Assembly: GCF_004349355.1 (NCBI RefSeq)
Contig: NZ_SMFK01000002.1
Location: 558,001 to 622,000, forward strand
Origin: Flavobacterium cellulosilyticum
Lineage (GTDB): Bacteria > Bacteroidota > Bacteroidia > Flavobacteriales > Flavobacteriaceae
DNA length: 64,000 bases
Direction: 5' to 3'
Every line of letters begins with the position of its first letter. The first letter of the stretch is position 1. Both the position numbers and the translations under genes were made by a program. The notes under the pieces were generated by a model. That model saw only the letters and a list, made by a program, of their open reading frames with translations. It did no database searches and was not told the DNA's origin. Positions 1 through 9,049 of this stretch are shown here, piece by piece.

Positions 1-771
1 GATGCCATTTGCATCAAATCCGGTAAAGACAAAGAAGGCAGGGAACGAGCAAAACCTACTGAATTGTTTGTAATTACAGATTGCGTAGTCTATCACGCCC
101 ATGGTGGTTTTGTGATTGGCAGCGAAATGTCGGGTGGTGTTCGCAATATTTTTGTCAAAAACCTAACCTTTAATGGTACTGATTGTGGCTTGCGTTTCAA
201 GTCAGTTCGAGGTAGAGGCGGCGTGGTTGAAAATATTTGGATGGAAGACATCAGGATGAACAACATTCCAACCGATGCGATAAATTTCAATCTGTATTAT
301 TTTGGCAAAGCTATAGCCGAAGATCCTCATACAGGTGAAATGACTGTCGAAAAAATGCCAGTTTCAGAAGAGACTCCTGCATTCAAGAATATGTATTTCA
401 AAAATATTTATGTAAACGGTGCCAAACAAGCTTTAAAAATTATGGGTATCCCGGAAATGCCTGTTCAAAACATACAATTCAAAAACATGATTATTCGATC
501 GGAAGTTGGTATCCAAATGAATTATGTCCGTAAAATTGATTTTGAAAATATTGACTTAAGACTTGACAAACCAGGTATAGCAGCAAGTCTTTCCAATAGT
601 CAAAATGTAACTATCGAAAGTTTTAAATCTACTGGAGAAAGCCAAGCTTTTTGGGTTGGAGGTGCTACCACAAAAGAGATATCATTGAAAATGAAAGGTT
701 ATAAAATGACTTTTGAAAAGGATATAAAAGTGCTGGAATCGATTAAAGATCAAGTAAAAATAATGGACTAA
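1..771 (+). CDS. Glycoside hydrolase family 28 (polygalacturonase-like), 3' part only
   Basis: The reading frame is open from the first base, so the gene begins before the window; about 256 C-terminal residues remain. The fragment opens with DAICIKSGKD, matching the region just after the first catalytic Asp of the GH28 G/QDD motif, followed by HGGFVIGSEMSGG (the histidine motif near position 100) and LRFKS (the RIK substrate-binding motif, Arg codon at 193-195). The repeated N-x-x-F-K-N-M pattern afterwards fits the right-handed beta-helix coils of this family. GH28 enzymes hydrolyse alpha-1,4-galacturonosyl bonds in pectin; the SGKD/GSEMSGG form resembles the exo-acting or oligogalacturonide-trimming subgroup, which is an inference. 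Unlike the next two enzymes it has no T9SS sorting domain at its C terminus, so it probably stays in the periplasm or is exported differently. It starts a pectin-degradation locus on the plus strand. Confidence 0.9.
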   Translation, partial: DAICIKSGKDKEGRERAKPTELFVITDCVVYHAHGGFVIGSEMSGGVRNIFVKNLTFNGTDCGLRFKSVRGRGGVVENIWMEDIRMNNIPTDAINFNLYYFGKAIAEDPHTGEMTVEKMPVSEETPAFKNMYFKNIYVNGAKQALKIMGIPEMPVQNIQFKNMIIRSEVGIQMNYVRKIDFENIDLRLDKPGIAASLSNSQNVTIESFKSTGESQAFWVGGATTKEISLKMKGYKMTFEKDIKVLESIKDQVKIMD

Positions 772-959
772 TAAGAGGCGTGATTTGTTGTGTCTATAAC
801 AAACCAATAAGTCTAATTAATAACATTTAAAACTTTATAAAACATGAAAAAATAATACGAACCTGTAAATCTCCAACACGGATTTTGAAGTATTAAGATT
901 TTAGTGTAAAAAAAACAATAATTTAAAATTTAGATGAACTATTAACAAACCAAACAAAA

Positions 960-3900
960 ATGAAAATGAAAAAACATTACGTTATGTCCCTATTAATGAT
1001 ACTGTTTACAGCAATGGGATTTTCGCAAATAACGCAGCGAATTGAAGCCGAAACTTTTAATGCAGCCTCAGGGGCTAAAGCCGAAACGAATGCAGCTCTT
1101 TCCGGAACAGGAAATGTGGGTTACATTAAGAATAATACTTGGATTAAATTCAACGGACACGTGTTTAATCAATATGACACCAGTTTTACTGTGGCAGCTG
1201 CAGGAACAACGGGAGGAACGGTTGAATTTAGAATAGATGCAGCAGATGGTACTTTAATTGGTACTGCAACCGTATCTGGAAGTACTGGATGGAGCGATTA
1301 TAAAAAGTTTTCAACTGCAATTACACAAACAACGGGTACTCACGATTTGTATTTGGTTTTTAAACATCCAACAAGCACAGGCTATTTATTCAATCTAGAT
1401 TATTTTGAAAAAGTGACTAATGATCCTAGTGCAGTTACTTACACTTTGACTACCAATGTTAGTCCAGCTTCGTCAGGTACGGTTTCTTCGAATCCTGCAG
1501 GAACTGTATTTACCCAAGGGACTGCAATTACATTAACCGCAAACAAAAATTTTGGTTATAAATTTACTCGATGGGTAAATGGAAGTGGAACTCCCATTTC
1601 AACGGTTAATCCAATTACTTTTGCGATTACTTCAAATACTACTTATGTTGCCGAATTTGAACCAGTTGCTACTTATACCTTGAATGTAAATGTTCTTGGT
1701 GCATTCGGATTGGGAGAATACTCGGTTTCTCCTGCTGGTAAAGACGGGGGATTCACTATTTACGAAGCTGGAACAAATGTTACAATTACCGCTATTGAAA
1801 ATGACATTATTAAATTCAGTAATTGGTCCAATGGATTGACAGCATTAAGTACTTCGGTAGTGATGAATGCCAACACGAGTATTACAGGCACTTATGATAA
1901 CGTATCCTTTATAGCTGGTTGGACATTTAAGACCGATCAATATGCGCATCCTAGGATTGCTGAATTGTATTCTAATGTGGACAATAAACCACAGTTATTT
2001 GCTTATAATAGTAATGATAATATTGTTACTCCCAATGTGAGACTTCAAAACAGAGGAGGGAAAAATGGTTTTTGTGTATGGAATACTATTAGGGGTGATT
2101 TTTTTTATTTTATGACCTCCTTTTCAACAGTTGGATATAAAAATATAAACGTTTCATCTGGACTAATTGGGTATTATTACGGCTGTGACGAATGGACTTT
2201 TCAATATTCACTTGACGGTGTAACCTTTGTAAATGTTTCTAGCTTGACTACCATAAATTCAAGCTCCATTACACCAATTGGAGGAATCCTGCCAGTTGAG
2301 GCAGAAGGAAAAGCAAAAATTTATATCAGATGGTTTCCTAATGTCAATGGTCCAAAACACGGAAGTGCCACTGATGTAACGGCAACCGTAATATCCAATC
2401 TTATGGTTAAAGCCGATGAGGTTTTGGTGTTGGATGCGATTGCTCCAGTACTTCAAACCACACTTCCTGCTGCAGCTTCAACTACGGTTGGTGCCAGTGG
2501 TAATATCATCCTGACTTATGACGAAAAGGTAAAATTAGGTACAGGAACAGTAACTTTAAACGGAAAAGTTTTAACTCCAGAATTTGTAAATAAAACGGTA
2601 AAATTCAGTTATTTCGGATTAGAATATAACAAACAATATACTTTTAGTATGCCAGCTGGACTGGTTACGGATCTTTCCAATAATAGTGCAGCAGCAGTTA
2701 GTTTGTCATTTAAAACAATGGTAAAACCAATTCCAGCTAAGCGTGTATTTAATTTGATAGTTGATGCTGATGCAACAGTTGATCAGGTAGCTTCTGGAAA
2801 ATATGTAAAAACTATTGCTGAAGCATTTAATGCAGCACCTTCAAATTCATCAACAAGATTTCTTGTACTGATTACCAATGGAACTTATAATCTTGGTGGC
2901 GATGGTACAAATCCACAAGGGATAGTGCTTCAACTTCCATCAGGGAAAAATAATGTGTCATTAATTGCCCAATCAAAGGATAAAGTTATTCTTCAAGGTA
3001 ATCCAGGATGGGGTATTAAAAATGCTGTCCTATCTATTGAAGCCAATGATTTATATATGGAAAATGTAACCATTGAGCATAAAGATGGTATTACTACATC
3101 AGGACAAAGACCAGCATTGAATCCTGCTGGAGATAGAAATGTGTATAACGGTATCCGTTTGCGTAGTAAACAAGACACTCAAGTTACAGGCGGTAATAGA
3201 AGTTTTTATTATAAATCAACAATAGAAGGAGATGTGGACTTTATTTGTGGAGGAGGAATCCATTGGTTCGAAGAATGTAATCTTGTTTCTGTTGCAGCAG
3301 GTTATCTTGTTGCTCCCAATCACGATTCCAATTTACAATTTGGATATATTTTTAATAATAACACAATTACAGCTGCGACTAGCTATTATTTAGGACGTCC
3401 TTGGCAAAATGCTCCTAGAGCAGTGTATTTAAACACAACAATGATAAATGAACCTAACACTCAAGGTTGGGCAAGTATGGGAACTGTACCAGCACTTTTT
3501 GCAGAATACAATAGTGTAAATGCAAATGGAGTAGCCGTTAATACAGCAAATAGAACCAATGTGTTTACAGTAAATGGAGTGGCTCAAACAGGAAATTACA
3601 ATCCGGTATTGACCAAAGCACAGGCTGATCAATATACGATAGAAAATGTTCTTAGCGGAACAGACAAATGGGATCCACGTTTAGTGGTAGAACAAATTCA
3701 AGCACCATCTAATCTTTCAGATATAGGAAACAACACCCTCAAATGGGATGATAATCAATATGCCATTTGTTATGTTGTGAGTAGAGAAGGCAAGGTATTG
3801 GCCATTACATCCGATGCCACTTATGTCGATACTGCGGCAGCAGGAGGAAAATACGCCTATACTGTGCAAGCAGCTAATGAATATGGTGGTTTGAGTACTG

Positions 3901-4184
3901 TTAGTTCTATTAGTACTTTGGGACTAGGAATGATAAAAGAATTAAGTGGGGTAAAAGTTTATCCAATGCCTACAAATGGTGTGGTCAACCTAACATTGCC
4001 TGAAGGAATGGGTAGTTTACATTATGATGTTTATTCAATGCAAGGGCAAAAGGTTAAAAATGGAGTGTTGGCAACTGATAGGTCTCGTTCAATAGATCTA
4101 GGCACTTTGAATGCTGGTGTTTACATTATCAGCCTGAAAAACAACGAAGGAGTTGTTTACAAAGTAAAAGTAATCAAAAATTAG
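960..4184 (+). CDS. Secreted multidomain pectin methylesterase (CE8) with CBM6, InlB-like repeats and T9SS sorting domain
   Basis: A 1074-residue secreted enzyme that removes methyl esters from pectin, preparing it for the neighbouring GH28 enzymes. Order of parts: signal peptide ending near FSQ (residues 1-22); CBM6-like module from IEAETF (about 25-155); two beta-repeats of the divergent InlB type (about 160-235 and 237-313, each ending in a W-x-N-G and AEF/GTYD pattern); a beta-sandwich; an SbsA-type Ig-like domain (about 505-590); the CE8 beta-helix (about 595-900); a fibronectin-like stretch; and a T9SS type A sorting domain starting VYPMPTNG. The CE8 catalytic set is visible: QDTQ with Asp739, GDVDFICGG with Asp760 (nucleophile), and LGRPW with Arg813. 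Two motifs differ slightly from the consensus QDTL and DFIFG, but catalytic residues are kept. The leader is AT-rich and ends AACAAAA-ATG. Confidence 0.92.
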   Translation: MKMKKHYVMSLLMILFTAMGFSQITQRIEAETFNAASGAKAETNAALSGTGNVGYIKNNTWIKFNGHVFNQYDTSFTVAAAGTTGGTVEFRIDAADGTLIGTATVSGSTGWSDYKKFSTAITQTTGTHDLYLVFKHPTSTGYLFNLDYFEKVTNDPSAVTYTLTTNVSPASSGTVSSNPAGTVFTQGTAITLTANKNFGYKFTRWVNGSGTPISTVNPITFAITSNTTYVAEFEPVATYTLNVNVLGAFGLGEYSVSPAGKDGGFTIYEAGTNVTITAIENDIIKFSNWSNGLTALSTSVVMNANTSITGTYDNVSFIAGWTFKTDQYAHPRIAELYSNVDNKPQLFAYNSNDNIVTPNVRLQNRGGKNGFCVWNTIRGDFFYFMTSFSTVGYKNINVSSGLIGYYYGCDEWTFQYSLDGVTFVNVSSLTTINSSSITPIGGILPVEAEGKAKIYIRWFPNVNGPKHGSATDVTATVISNLMVKADEVLVLDAIAPVLQTTLPAAASTTVGASGNIILTYDEKVKLGTGTVTLNGKVLTPEFVNKTVKFSYFGLEYNKQYTFSMPAGLVTDLSNNSAAAVSLSFKTMVKPIPAKRVFNLIVDADATVDQVASGKYVKTIAEAFNAAPSNSSTRFLVLITNGTYNLGGDGTNPQGIVLQLPSGKNNVSLIAQSKDKVILQGNPGWGIKNAVLSIEANDLYMENVTIEHKDGITTSGQRPALNPAGDRNVYNGIRLRSKQDTQVTGGNRSFYYKSTIEGDVDFICGGGIHWFEECNLVSVAAGYLVAPNHDSNLQFGYIFNNNTITAATSYYLGRPWQNAPRAVYLNTTMINEPNTQGWASMGTVPALFAEYNSVNANGVAVNTANRTNVFTVNGVAQTGNYNPVLTKAQADQYTIENVLSGTDKWDPRLVVEQIQAPSNLSDIGNNTLKWDDNQYAICYVVSREGKVLAITSDATYVDTAAAGGKYAYTVQAANEYGGLSTVSSISTLGLGMIKELSGVKVYPMPTNGVVNLTLPEGMGSLHYDVYSMQGQKVKNGVLATDRSRSIDLGTLNAGVYIISLKNNEGVVYKVKVIKN

Positions 4185-4213
4185 AATATAGATTTCTTTC
4201 AAACAAGTTCTAT

Positions 4214-4262
4214 GAGTACTGTGATGTTCAGGTCATTAATTATTTTAACAGTAACAGTACTC
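4214..4262. repeat. Inverted repeat after the pectin methylesterase gene
   Basis: GAGTACTGT at 4214-4222 is matched by ACAGTACTC at 4254-4262 around a 31-base loop. It lies between two co-directional pectinase genes. The right arm is not followed by a T run, so it is a weak terminator at best; it may instead be an mRNA processing or stability hairpin. Confidence 0.3.
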
Positions 4263-4341
4263 CTATTATAATAAATATAAAATCATAAATACTTAAAATT
4301 AGGATTTTAAGTAAAATATTAGATTATTAAACTTAACAAAA

Positions 4342-6600
4342 ATGAAAAAACATTTTTTTATTTCGGTATTACTGATACTGTTTTCAGTAACAGGATTTTC
4401 GCAAACTATCCAGCGAATTGAAGCCGAAACTTTCAATACAGCTTCAGGGGCAAGAGCAGAGGTTAATGCATCTCTTTCTGGGGGAGGAAACGTAGGTTAT
4501 ATTAAAAACGGAACTTGGATAAAATTCACTGGACATACGTTTAGCCAATATGATACTCGTTTTGATGTGTTGGCTTCTGGCGTAACTGGCGGGAATATCG
4601 AGTTTCGATTAGATTCGACAGCAGGAGCTTTAATTGGAACAGCTACTGTATCAGGGACTACAGGATTTAGTGATTATAAAAAATGTTCAACCGCTATTGC
4701 ACAAACAACTGGTGTACACGATTTATATTTGCTTTTTACTGGAGTAGGAACAGGGTATTTGTTCAATATTGATTATTTAGAAAAAATCACGACTGATCCT
4801 AATGCTGCTACTTTTACTTTGACAACAAATGTTAGTCCTGCTTCATCAGGTGCTATTTCTATGAATCCAGGCGGTACTTCTTTTCTACAAGGAACAGTAG
4901 TAACGTTAACAGCAACAGATAATTTTAGATATAATTTTGTTCAATGGGTAGATGAAAATGGAGCAATTGTTTCTACAAATAGTACACTTGAGGTTACTGT
5001 GAATGCAAATACTACTCGTGTTGCACAATTCAAAGCGGTAACTTTTCCGGATATCGCATCAACTCAGACGCAACCAAACATCTCTTCAACTCAGTATATA
5101 ATTACAGAGTTAAAATATGGAGGTAATAGCTCTAATCTTGATAATTCGGGAGCAATAAATGCAGCTATTTCTGCTGCAAACGCTGCAGGAGGAGGCACCG
5201 TTGTTGTCCCTGCTGATGCTTCTCCTTTTTTGAGTGGTCCTATTACCATGAAAAGTAATGTGAATCTATTTATTTCAGCTGGAGCTACTTTGCAATTAAT
5301 GCCTTATGGAAATGGAAACGGACTTCCTGCGGGTTCCTATCCAAATAGTGGATCAGCAGATGCTTATACCACTTTTATCTACGGAGAGAATCTTTCTAAT
5401 ATTAAAATAAGCGGAACGGGTACTATTGAAGGAAATGGTAGTGCTTGGTGGACTGCCTATGATGCAACGGGTATTGGTCGTCCTGGCATTATACGTTTTA
5501 AGGCCTGTAACACGGTTTTAATTACGGATATTACGATACAAAACGCACCCAATGTTAGTATCACTATGGGGAAAAGTGGTAGCGGTCAAGGATCAAATGG
5601 GACAATTAAAAACGTAACCGTTATGGCACCTTCATCTGCACCAAATACAGATGCTCTTGATGTTTGGTACTGGAATGGTTTGGATGTATTGAACTGTTAT
5701 TTTTCTGTAGGTGATGATAATGTGGCAATAGATACGAATACTCAAAATGTTAAAGTTAAAAACAGTAGTTTTGGGGATGGTCATGGTGTTTCGGTAGGAA
5801 GCTACACTTCTAATGTAAGCAACCTTATCGTAGATAATTGTAGCTTCATTGGTACTTCCAACGGGTTTCGTCTTAAATCTAATACTACTCGTGGTGGCGG
5901 TGAAACTTCATTTACCTATTCAAATGTTACCATGAAGAATGTGTCAACTCCTTTTGCCATTACCTGCTGGTATCCCAAAGAGCCTACCGCTGATCCATCA
6001 ACTCTAGTGGCTGGAACAGTCACAAGCACTACCCCAACTTGGAAAAATATTATATTCAAAAATATTACTGCGACCAATTCTGATAATGCAGGAATACTTT
6101 ATGGTTTGCCAGAATCCCTTATCAACTCTGTGGTTTTTGATAATGTGAAGATTAGCGCGAACAATAAAGGGATGGTTACCAATTTCGTAACAGGGCTTAT
6201 ATTTCAAAACTGTTCCTCTATTACTATTCCTGCTGGTAAAGGAAATGCAATTATTCCTTATAAAGCAGAAACCGTAAGCGGCAGCGACATCATAAATGGC
6301 ATCAATGCAACGACGGGAGCCTCGACATCATGTAATTTATCCATGGGGGATGTACCTTTTACTAATAAATTTTCTTTTTATCCAAACCCAATAAAAGGAG
6401 ATAATTTCACTATAAGTACGGATTCAGGTATTGAAAAAATTGTACTTTATACTCTTTCTGGTGCAAAAATAAAAGAGTTAAATGGGAATGATTCAACTCA
6501 ACAAACCATAGATGTCGAAGGGTTTTCTGCTGGTTGTTATCTTGTACAAATTACGTTGGATAATGGAAAAATTAACACAGCGAAGTTAATCAAGGAATAA
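4342..6600 (+). CDS. Secreted GH28 polygalacturonase with CBM6, InlB-like repeat and T9SS sorting domain
   Basis: A 752-residue secreted enzyme cleaving polygalacturonate. The signal peptide ends near FSQ (1-21), then a CBM6-like module (about 24-155), one InlB-like repeat (about 160-233), the GH28 beta-helix (about 250-640), and a T9SS type A sorting domain beginning FYPNPIKGD. The GH28 catalytic set is complete: NTDALDVW (Asp437), VGDDN (Asp458, Asp459), GHG (His481) and RLKS (Arg510, Lys512). Its first 230 residues are close to those of the upstream pectin methylesterase, including runs such as IQRIEAETFN and TTNVSPASSG, and the two genes have similar leaders just before ATG, so the front end was probably copied. 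It follows the esterase by 157 bases on the same strand and ends before a terminator-like hairpin, closing the pectin locus. Confidence 0.93.
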   Translation: MKKHFFISVLLILFSVTGFSQTIQRIEAETFNTASGARAEVNASLSGGGNVGYIKNGTWIKFTGHTFSQYDTRFDVLASGVTGGNIEFRLDSTAGALIGTATVSGTTGFSDYKKCSTAIAQTTGVHDLYLLFTGVGTGYLFNIDYLEKITTDPNAATFTLTTNVSPASSGAISMNPGGTSFLQGTVVTLTATDNFRYNFVQWVDENGAIVSTNSTLEVTVNANTTRVAQFKAVTFPDIASTQTQPNISSTQYIITELKYGGNSSNLDNSGAINAAISAANAAGGGTVVVPADASPFLSGPITMKSNVNLFISAGATLQLMPYGNGNGLPAGSYPNSGSADAYTTFIYGENLSNIKISGTGTIEGNGSAWWTAYDATGIGRPGIIRFKACNTVLITDITIQNAPNVSITMGKSGSGQGSNGTIKNVTVMAPSSAPNTDALDVWYWNGLDVLNCYFSVGDDNVAIDTNTQNVKVKNSSFGDGHGVSVGSYTSNVSNLIVDNCSFIGTSNGFRLKSNTTRGGGETSFTYSNVTMKNVSTPFAITCWYPKEPTADPSTLVAGTVTSTTPTWKNIIFKNITATNSDNAGILYGLPESLINSVVFDNVKISANNKGMVTNFVTGLIFQNCSSITIPAGKGNAIIPYKAETVSGSDIINGINATTGASTSCNLSMGDVPFTNKFSFYPNPIKGDNFTISTDSGIEKIVLYTLSGAKIKELNGNDSTQQTIDVEGFSAGCYLVQITLDNGKINTAKLIKE

Positions 6601-6669
6601 ATCGAAAGACTGTCAGTACTTTTAGTTCTTTAGTACTTGGAAAAATAAAAGAATCAAAAGAGTTTAAAT

Positions 6670-6696
6670 AATGGGGTCTTAAGACTCCATTTTTTA
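6670..6696 (+). terminator. Rho-independent terminator of the pectin locus
   Basis: AATGGGGTCTT pairs with AAGACTCCATT (one G-U), followed by TTTTTATTTTTTT. It sits 70 bases after the second GH28 gene and ends the plus-strand pectin locus. Confidence 0.75.
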
Positions 6697-6854
6697 TTTT
6701 TTTAGTTACATAGTTTGCCGGAAAGGACTGGATTAATTGCGCGGTTGTTTGGCAAGATAGCAGCTGTCTTTATGAACATACTATTTTAATCCTTGCTTTA
6801 CATATGGACATAAACTATTCTTTTTTGTTATTTTTACAAAAAAAAATCCTAAAG

Positions 6855-7511
6855 ATGATTGACCTCGATTACCTTAATTTTCTCGAAAACATCCTGACTG
6901 AAAATCGTAAAAATAAGTTTTTGAAAGTATTGGAAAACCGAACCAAACATTTTACGGTTGTGGTGGAAGATATTTTTCAAATGCACAATGCTAGTGCCGT
7001 GATGCGCAGTTGCGAGGTTTTTGGTATTCAAGAGCTGAATGTGATTGAACAACGGTATGGGAAAAGTATTGATAAGGAAATCGCTATGGGTGCGCAGAAA
7101 TGGGTTGATATTAATACATTTGACAGTGTTACGTCTTGTGTTGATACAATAAAAAATAAAGGGTATCAAATTATTGCCACCACTCCACACGAGAATGATT
7201 GCGAACTAGAAGATTTTGACATTACAAAACCAAGTGCTTTGTTTTTTGGAACAGAAAGAGATGGATTGTCTCAGGAAATTTTGCAAAAAGCGGATGGATT
7301 TATTAAAATTCCCATGGTAGGTTTTACAGAGAGTTTAAATATTTCTGTATCTGCTTCAATTATTATTCAAAACTTGACGAGAAGATTGCAAAAATCTAAA
7401 ATTGAATGGCAACTGTCAGAACAAGAAATTTTGATCAAACGAATGGAGTGGGCAAGAAATTCCATAAAAGATATTAAAAGAATCGAAGAACGCTATTATT
7501 CAGAACGTTAA
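6855..7511 (+). CDS. trmH: TrmH-type RNA 2'-O-methyltransferase (SpoU family)
   Basis: A 218-residue SPOUT-class methyltransferase that transfers a methyl group from S-adenosylmethionine to a ribose 2'-OH, most likely G18 of tRNAs. The family motifs are present: N-terminal VEDIFQMHNASAVMRSCE (motif 1 with the conserved Asn and Arg), FFGTERDGLS (motif 2) and IPMVGFTESLNISVSAS (motif 3, cofactor-binding knot). Length matches TrmH (about 220-230). The frame is open from an ATG at 6804, but the extra 17 residues are hydrophobic and unlike the family; the ATG at 6855 begins MIDLDYLNFLENIL, as in homologues. It stands alone between a terminator and the phosphofructokinase promoter. Another SpoU-type RNA substrate cannot be excluded by sequence alone. 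Confidence 0.88.
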   Translation: MIDLDYLNFLENILTENRKNKFLKVLENRTKHFTVVVEDIFQMHNASAVMRSCEVFGIQELNVIEQRYGKSIDKEIAMGAQKWVDINTFDSVTSCVDTIKNKGYQIIATTPHENDCELEDFDITKPSALFFGTERDGLSQEILQKADGFIKIPMVGFTESLNISVSASIIIQNLTRRLQKSKIEWQLSEQEILIKRMEWARNSIKDIKRIEERYYSER

Positions 7512-7622
7512 TAAAATTTTAAATATAAATTTAACACTAAATTACGCTGCTTTATTTTTCGAGAAAAACTAACTTATAAGTGTTTTTTTGTTTGATATTT
7601 TGCTGAAAATTCAATAAAATTA

Positions 7623-7654
7623 TTTGTTAAAGATAGGTTATTCCTTTAGTTTTG
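7623..7654 (+). promoter_or_regulatory. Bacteroidota-type promoter (TTTG - 20 nt - TAnnTTTG)
   Basis: TTTG at 7623-7626 and TAGTTTTG at 7647-7654, separated by 20 bases, match the -33/-7 pair recognised by the main sigma factor of Bacteroidota. Transcription would start near 7660 and give a leader of about 40 bases for the phosphofructokinase gene. It is the best complete promoter in the window. Confidence 0.75.
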
Positions 7655-7702
7655 CAGCAACTATAACGATATAGTAATAAGGTAAATTTACATCAAAAAA
7701 TC

Positions 7703-8917
7703 ATGAAAAATTCTATTGCTATTCTTTGCGGTGGTGGGCCAGCACCAGGTATAAATGCGGTTATAAGTACGCTAGTTAAAATTTTTATTAAAGAGGATTA
7801 TCGAGTGATTGGTATTCACGATGGATACAGGACTATTTTTACTAACACTCCTAATATAGATGATCTTGACTTTGAATATGCTGATAAAATTTTTAGTCTT
7901 GGAGGTTCTTCCCTTAGAATGAGTCGTTATAAGCCCAAAGATTCAGAGTTTAATACCGACTTTTTTGTCAATAATAATGTTAAACTTTTGGTTACTATTG
8001 GTGGAGATGATACAGCTTCAACTGCGAATCGAATTGGCAAATTCCTTGCTAGTAAGAATATAGATATAAGTAATATCCATGTCCCTAAAACAATAGATAA
8101 TGATCTTCCACTTCCTGATAGAAATCCAACTTTTGGTTTTCACTCTGCTAAGGATGAAGGAGTGAGGATTGGTAATACCATTTATGAAGATGCTAGAACG
8201 AGTAAAAACTGGTTTGTGTTATCTACAATGGGACGCGAAGCAGGTCATCTTGCTTTTGGTATCGGAATGAGTTGTCATTTTCCAATGGTTATTATTCCGG
8301 AAATGTTCAATAAAAGCAGTGTAACTTTAGATAAGATTACCCGATTGTTGGTGTCAACTATTCTAAAAAGACTTGTAGAGAATATTCCGTATGGAGTAAG
8401 TATTATAAGTGAAGGGGTTTTTCATTTTATGGATGAAGATGAAATTAAAAATTCAGGTATCAATTTCACATATGATGATCATGGTCACCCAGAACTTGGA
8501 AATGTAAGTAAGTCACATATTTTTAATGTGCTATTGCAACAAAAATTAAAAAGTTTAAACATCGAAATAAAAAGTAGACCTGTAGAAATGGGTTACGAGC
8601 TTCGTTGTTGTAGACCTATTGGTTTTGATTTAACCTTATGTACTTTACTCGCAATGGGTGTTAAGAAGTTATATAAACAAGGTCTAACTGGTTGTTTGGT
8701 TTCAGCTAACTCAAATGGCGATATTAAGCCAATCTACTTAAAAGATCTTGAAGGTCCCGACGGAAAAATAAAACCACGTTTGGTGGATATTAATTCTGAA
8801 ATGGCAAAACTTCTTTTTTCTGATTTACACTATATTACTCCTGTTGATTACGAGAAAGCAAAACTGTATGTTCCCCATCCAGAGGAATATGATTTTAATA
8901 AAATTCTCGGATGGTAA
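7703..8917 (+). CDS. Phosphofructokinase, pyrophosphate-dependent type
   Basis: A 404-residue phosphofructokinase converting fructose 6-phosphate to the 1,6-bisphosphate in glycolysis. It opens with the glycine-rich CGGGPAPGINAV loop, has the substrate motif PKTIDND (128-134) and MGREAGHLA. The phosphoryl-donor signature is GGDD (100-103) with Lys129; in this family Asp at the second position of GGD[D/G] plus Lys in P-K-T-I-D-N-D goes with pyrophosphate use, whereas ATP enzymes have Gly at both sites. It is also longer than the 320-residue ATP enzyme. So a PPi-dependent (reversible) enzyme is likely, though donor choice needs an assay. It has its own promoter and a strong terminator and appears monocistronic. 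Confidence 0.85.
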   Translation: MKNSIAILCGGGPAPGINAVISTLVKIFIKEDYRVIGIHDGYRTIFTNTPNIDDLDFEYADKIFSLGGSSLRMSRYKPKDSEFNTDFFVNNNVKLLVTIGGDDTASTANRIGKFLASKNIDISNIHVPKTIDNDLPLPDRNPTFGFHSAKDEGVRIGNTIYEDARTSKNWFVLSTMGREAGHLAFGIGMSCHFPMVIIPEMFNKSSVTLDKITRLLVSTILKRLVENIPYGVSIISEGVFHFMDEDEIKNSGINFTYDDHGHPELGNVSKSHIFNVLLQQKLKSLNIEIKSRPVEMGYELRCCRPIGFDLTLCTLLAMGVKKLYKQGLTGCLVSANSNGDIKPIYLKDLEGPDGKIKPRLVDINSEMAKLLFSDLHYITPVDYEKAKLYVPHPEEYDFNKILGW

Positions 8918-8962
8918 AATTAGACGTTTAATCCATTGAAAGATGTTTTAGAATTGTGAAAT

Positions 8963-9005
8963 AAAAAAAAGTAGTAAATGATTTATACCGTTTACTACTT
9001 TTTTT
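8963..9005. terminator. Bidirectional terminator between convergent genes
   Basis: GTAGTAAA (8971-8978) pairs with TTTACTAC (8991-8998); flanking A-run and T-run extend the stem on both sides. It separates the plus-strand phosphofructokinase from the minus-strand gene ending at 9050 and can work both ways. Confidence 0.85.
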
Positions 9006-9049
9006 ATTTTGAATGCTCTTTAAATTTATGAAACAAATAAATTGGATAT

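Noticed and set aside
844..855. ATGAAAAAATAA before the pectin methylesterase
   Set aside because: It encodes only three residues before a stop; no continuing frame was found.
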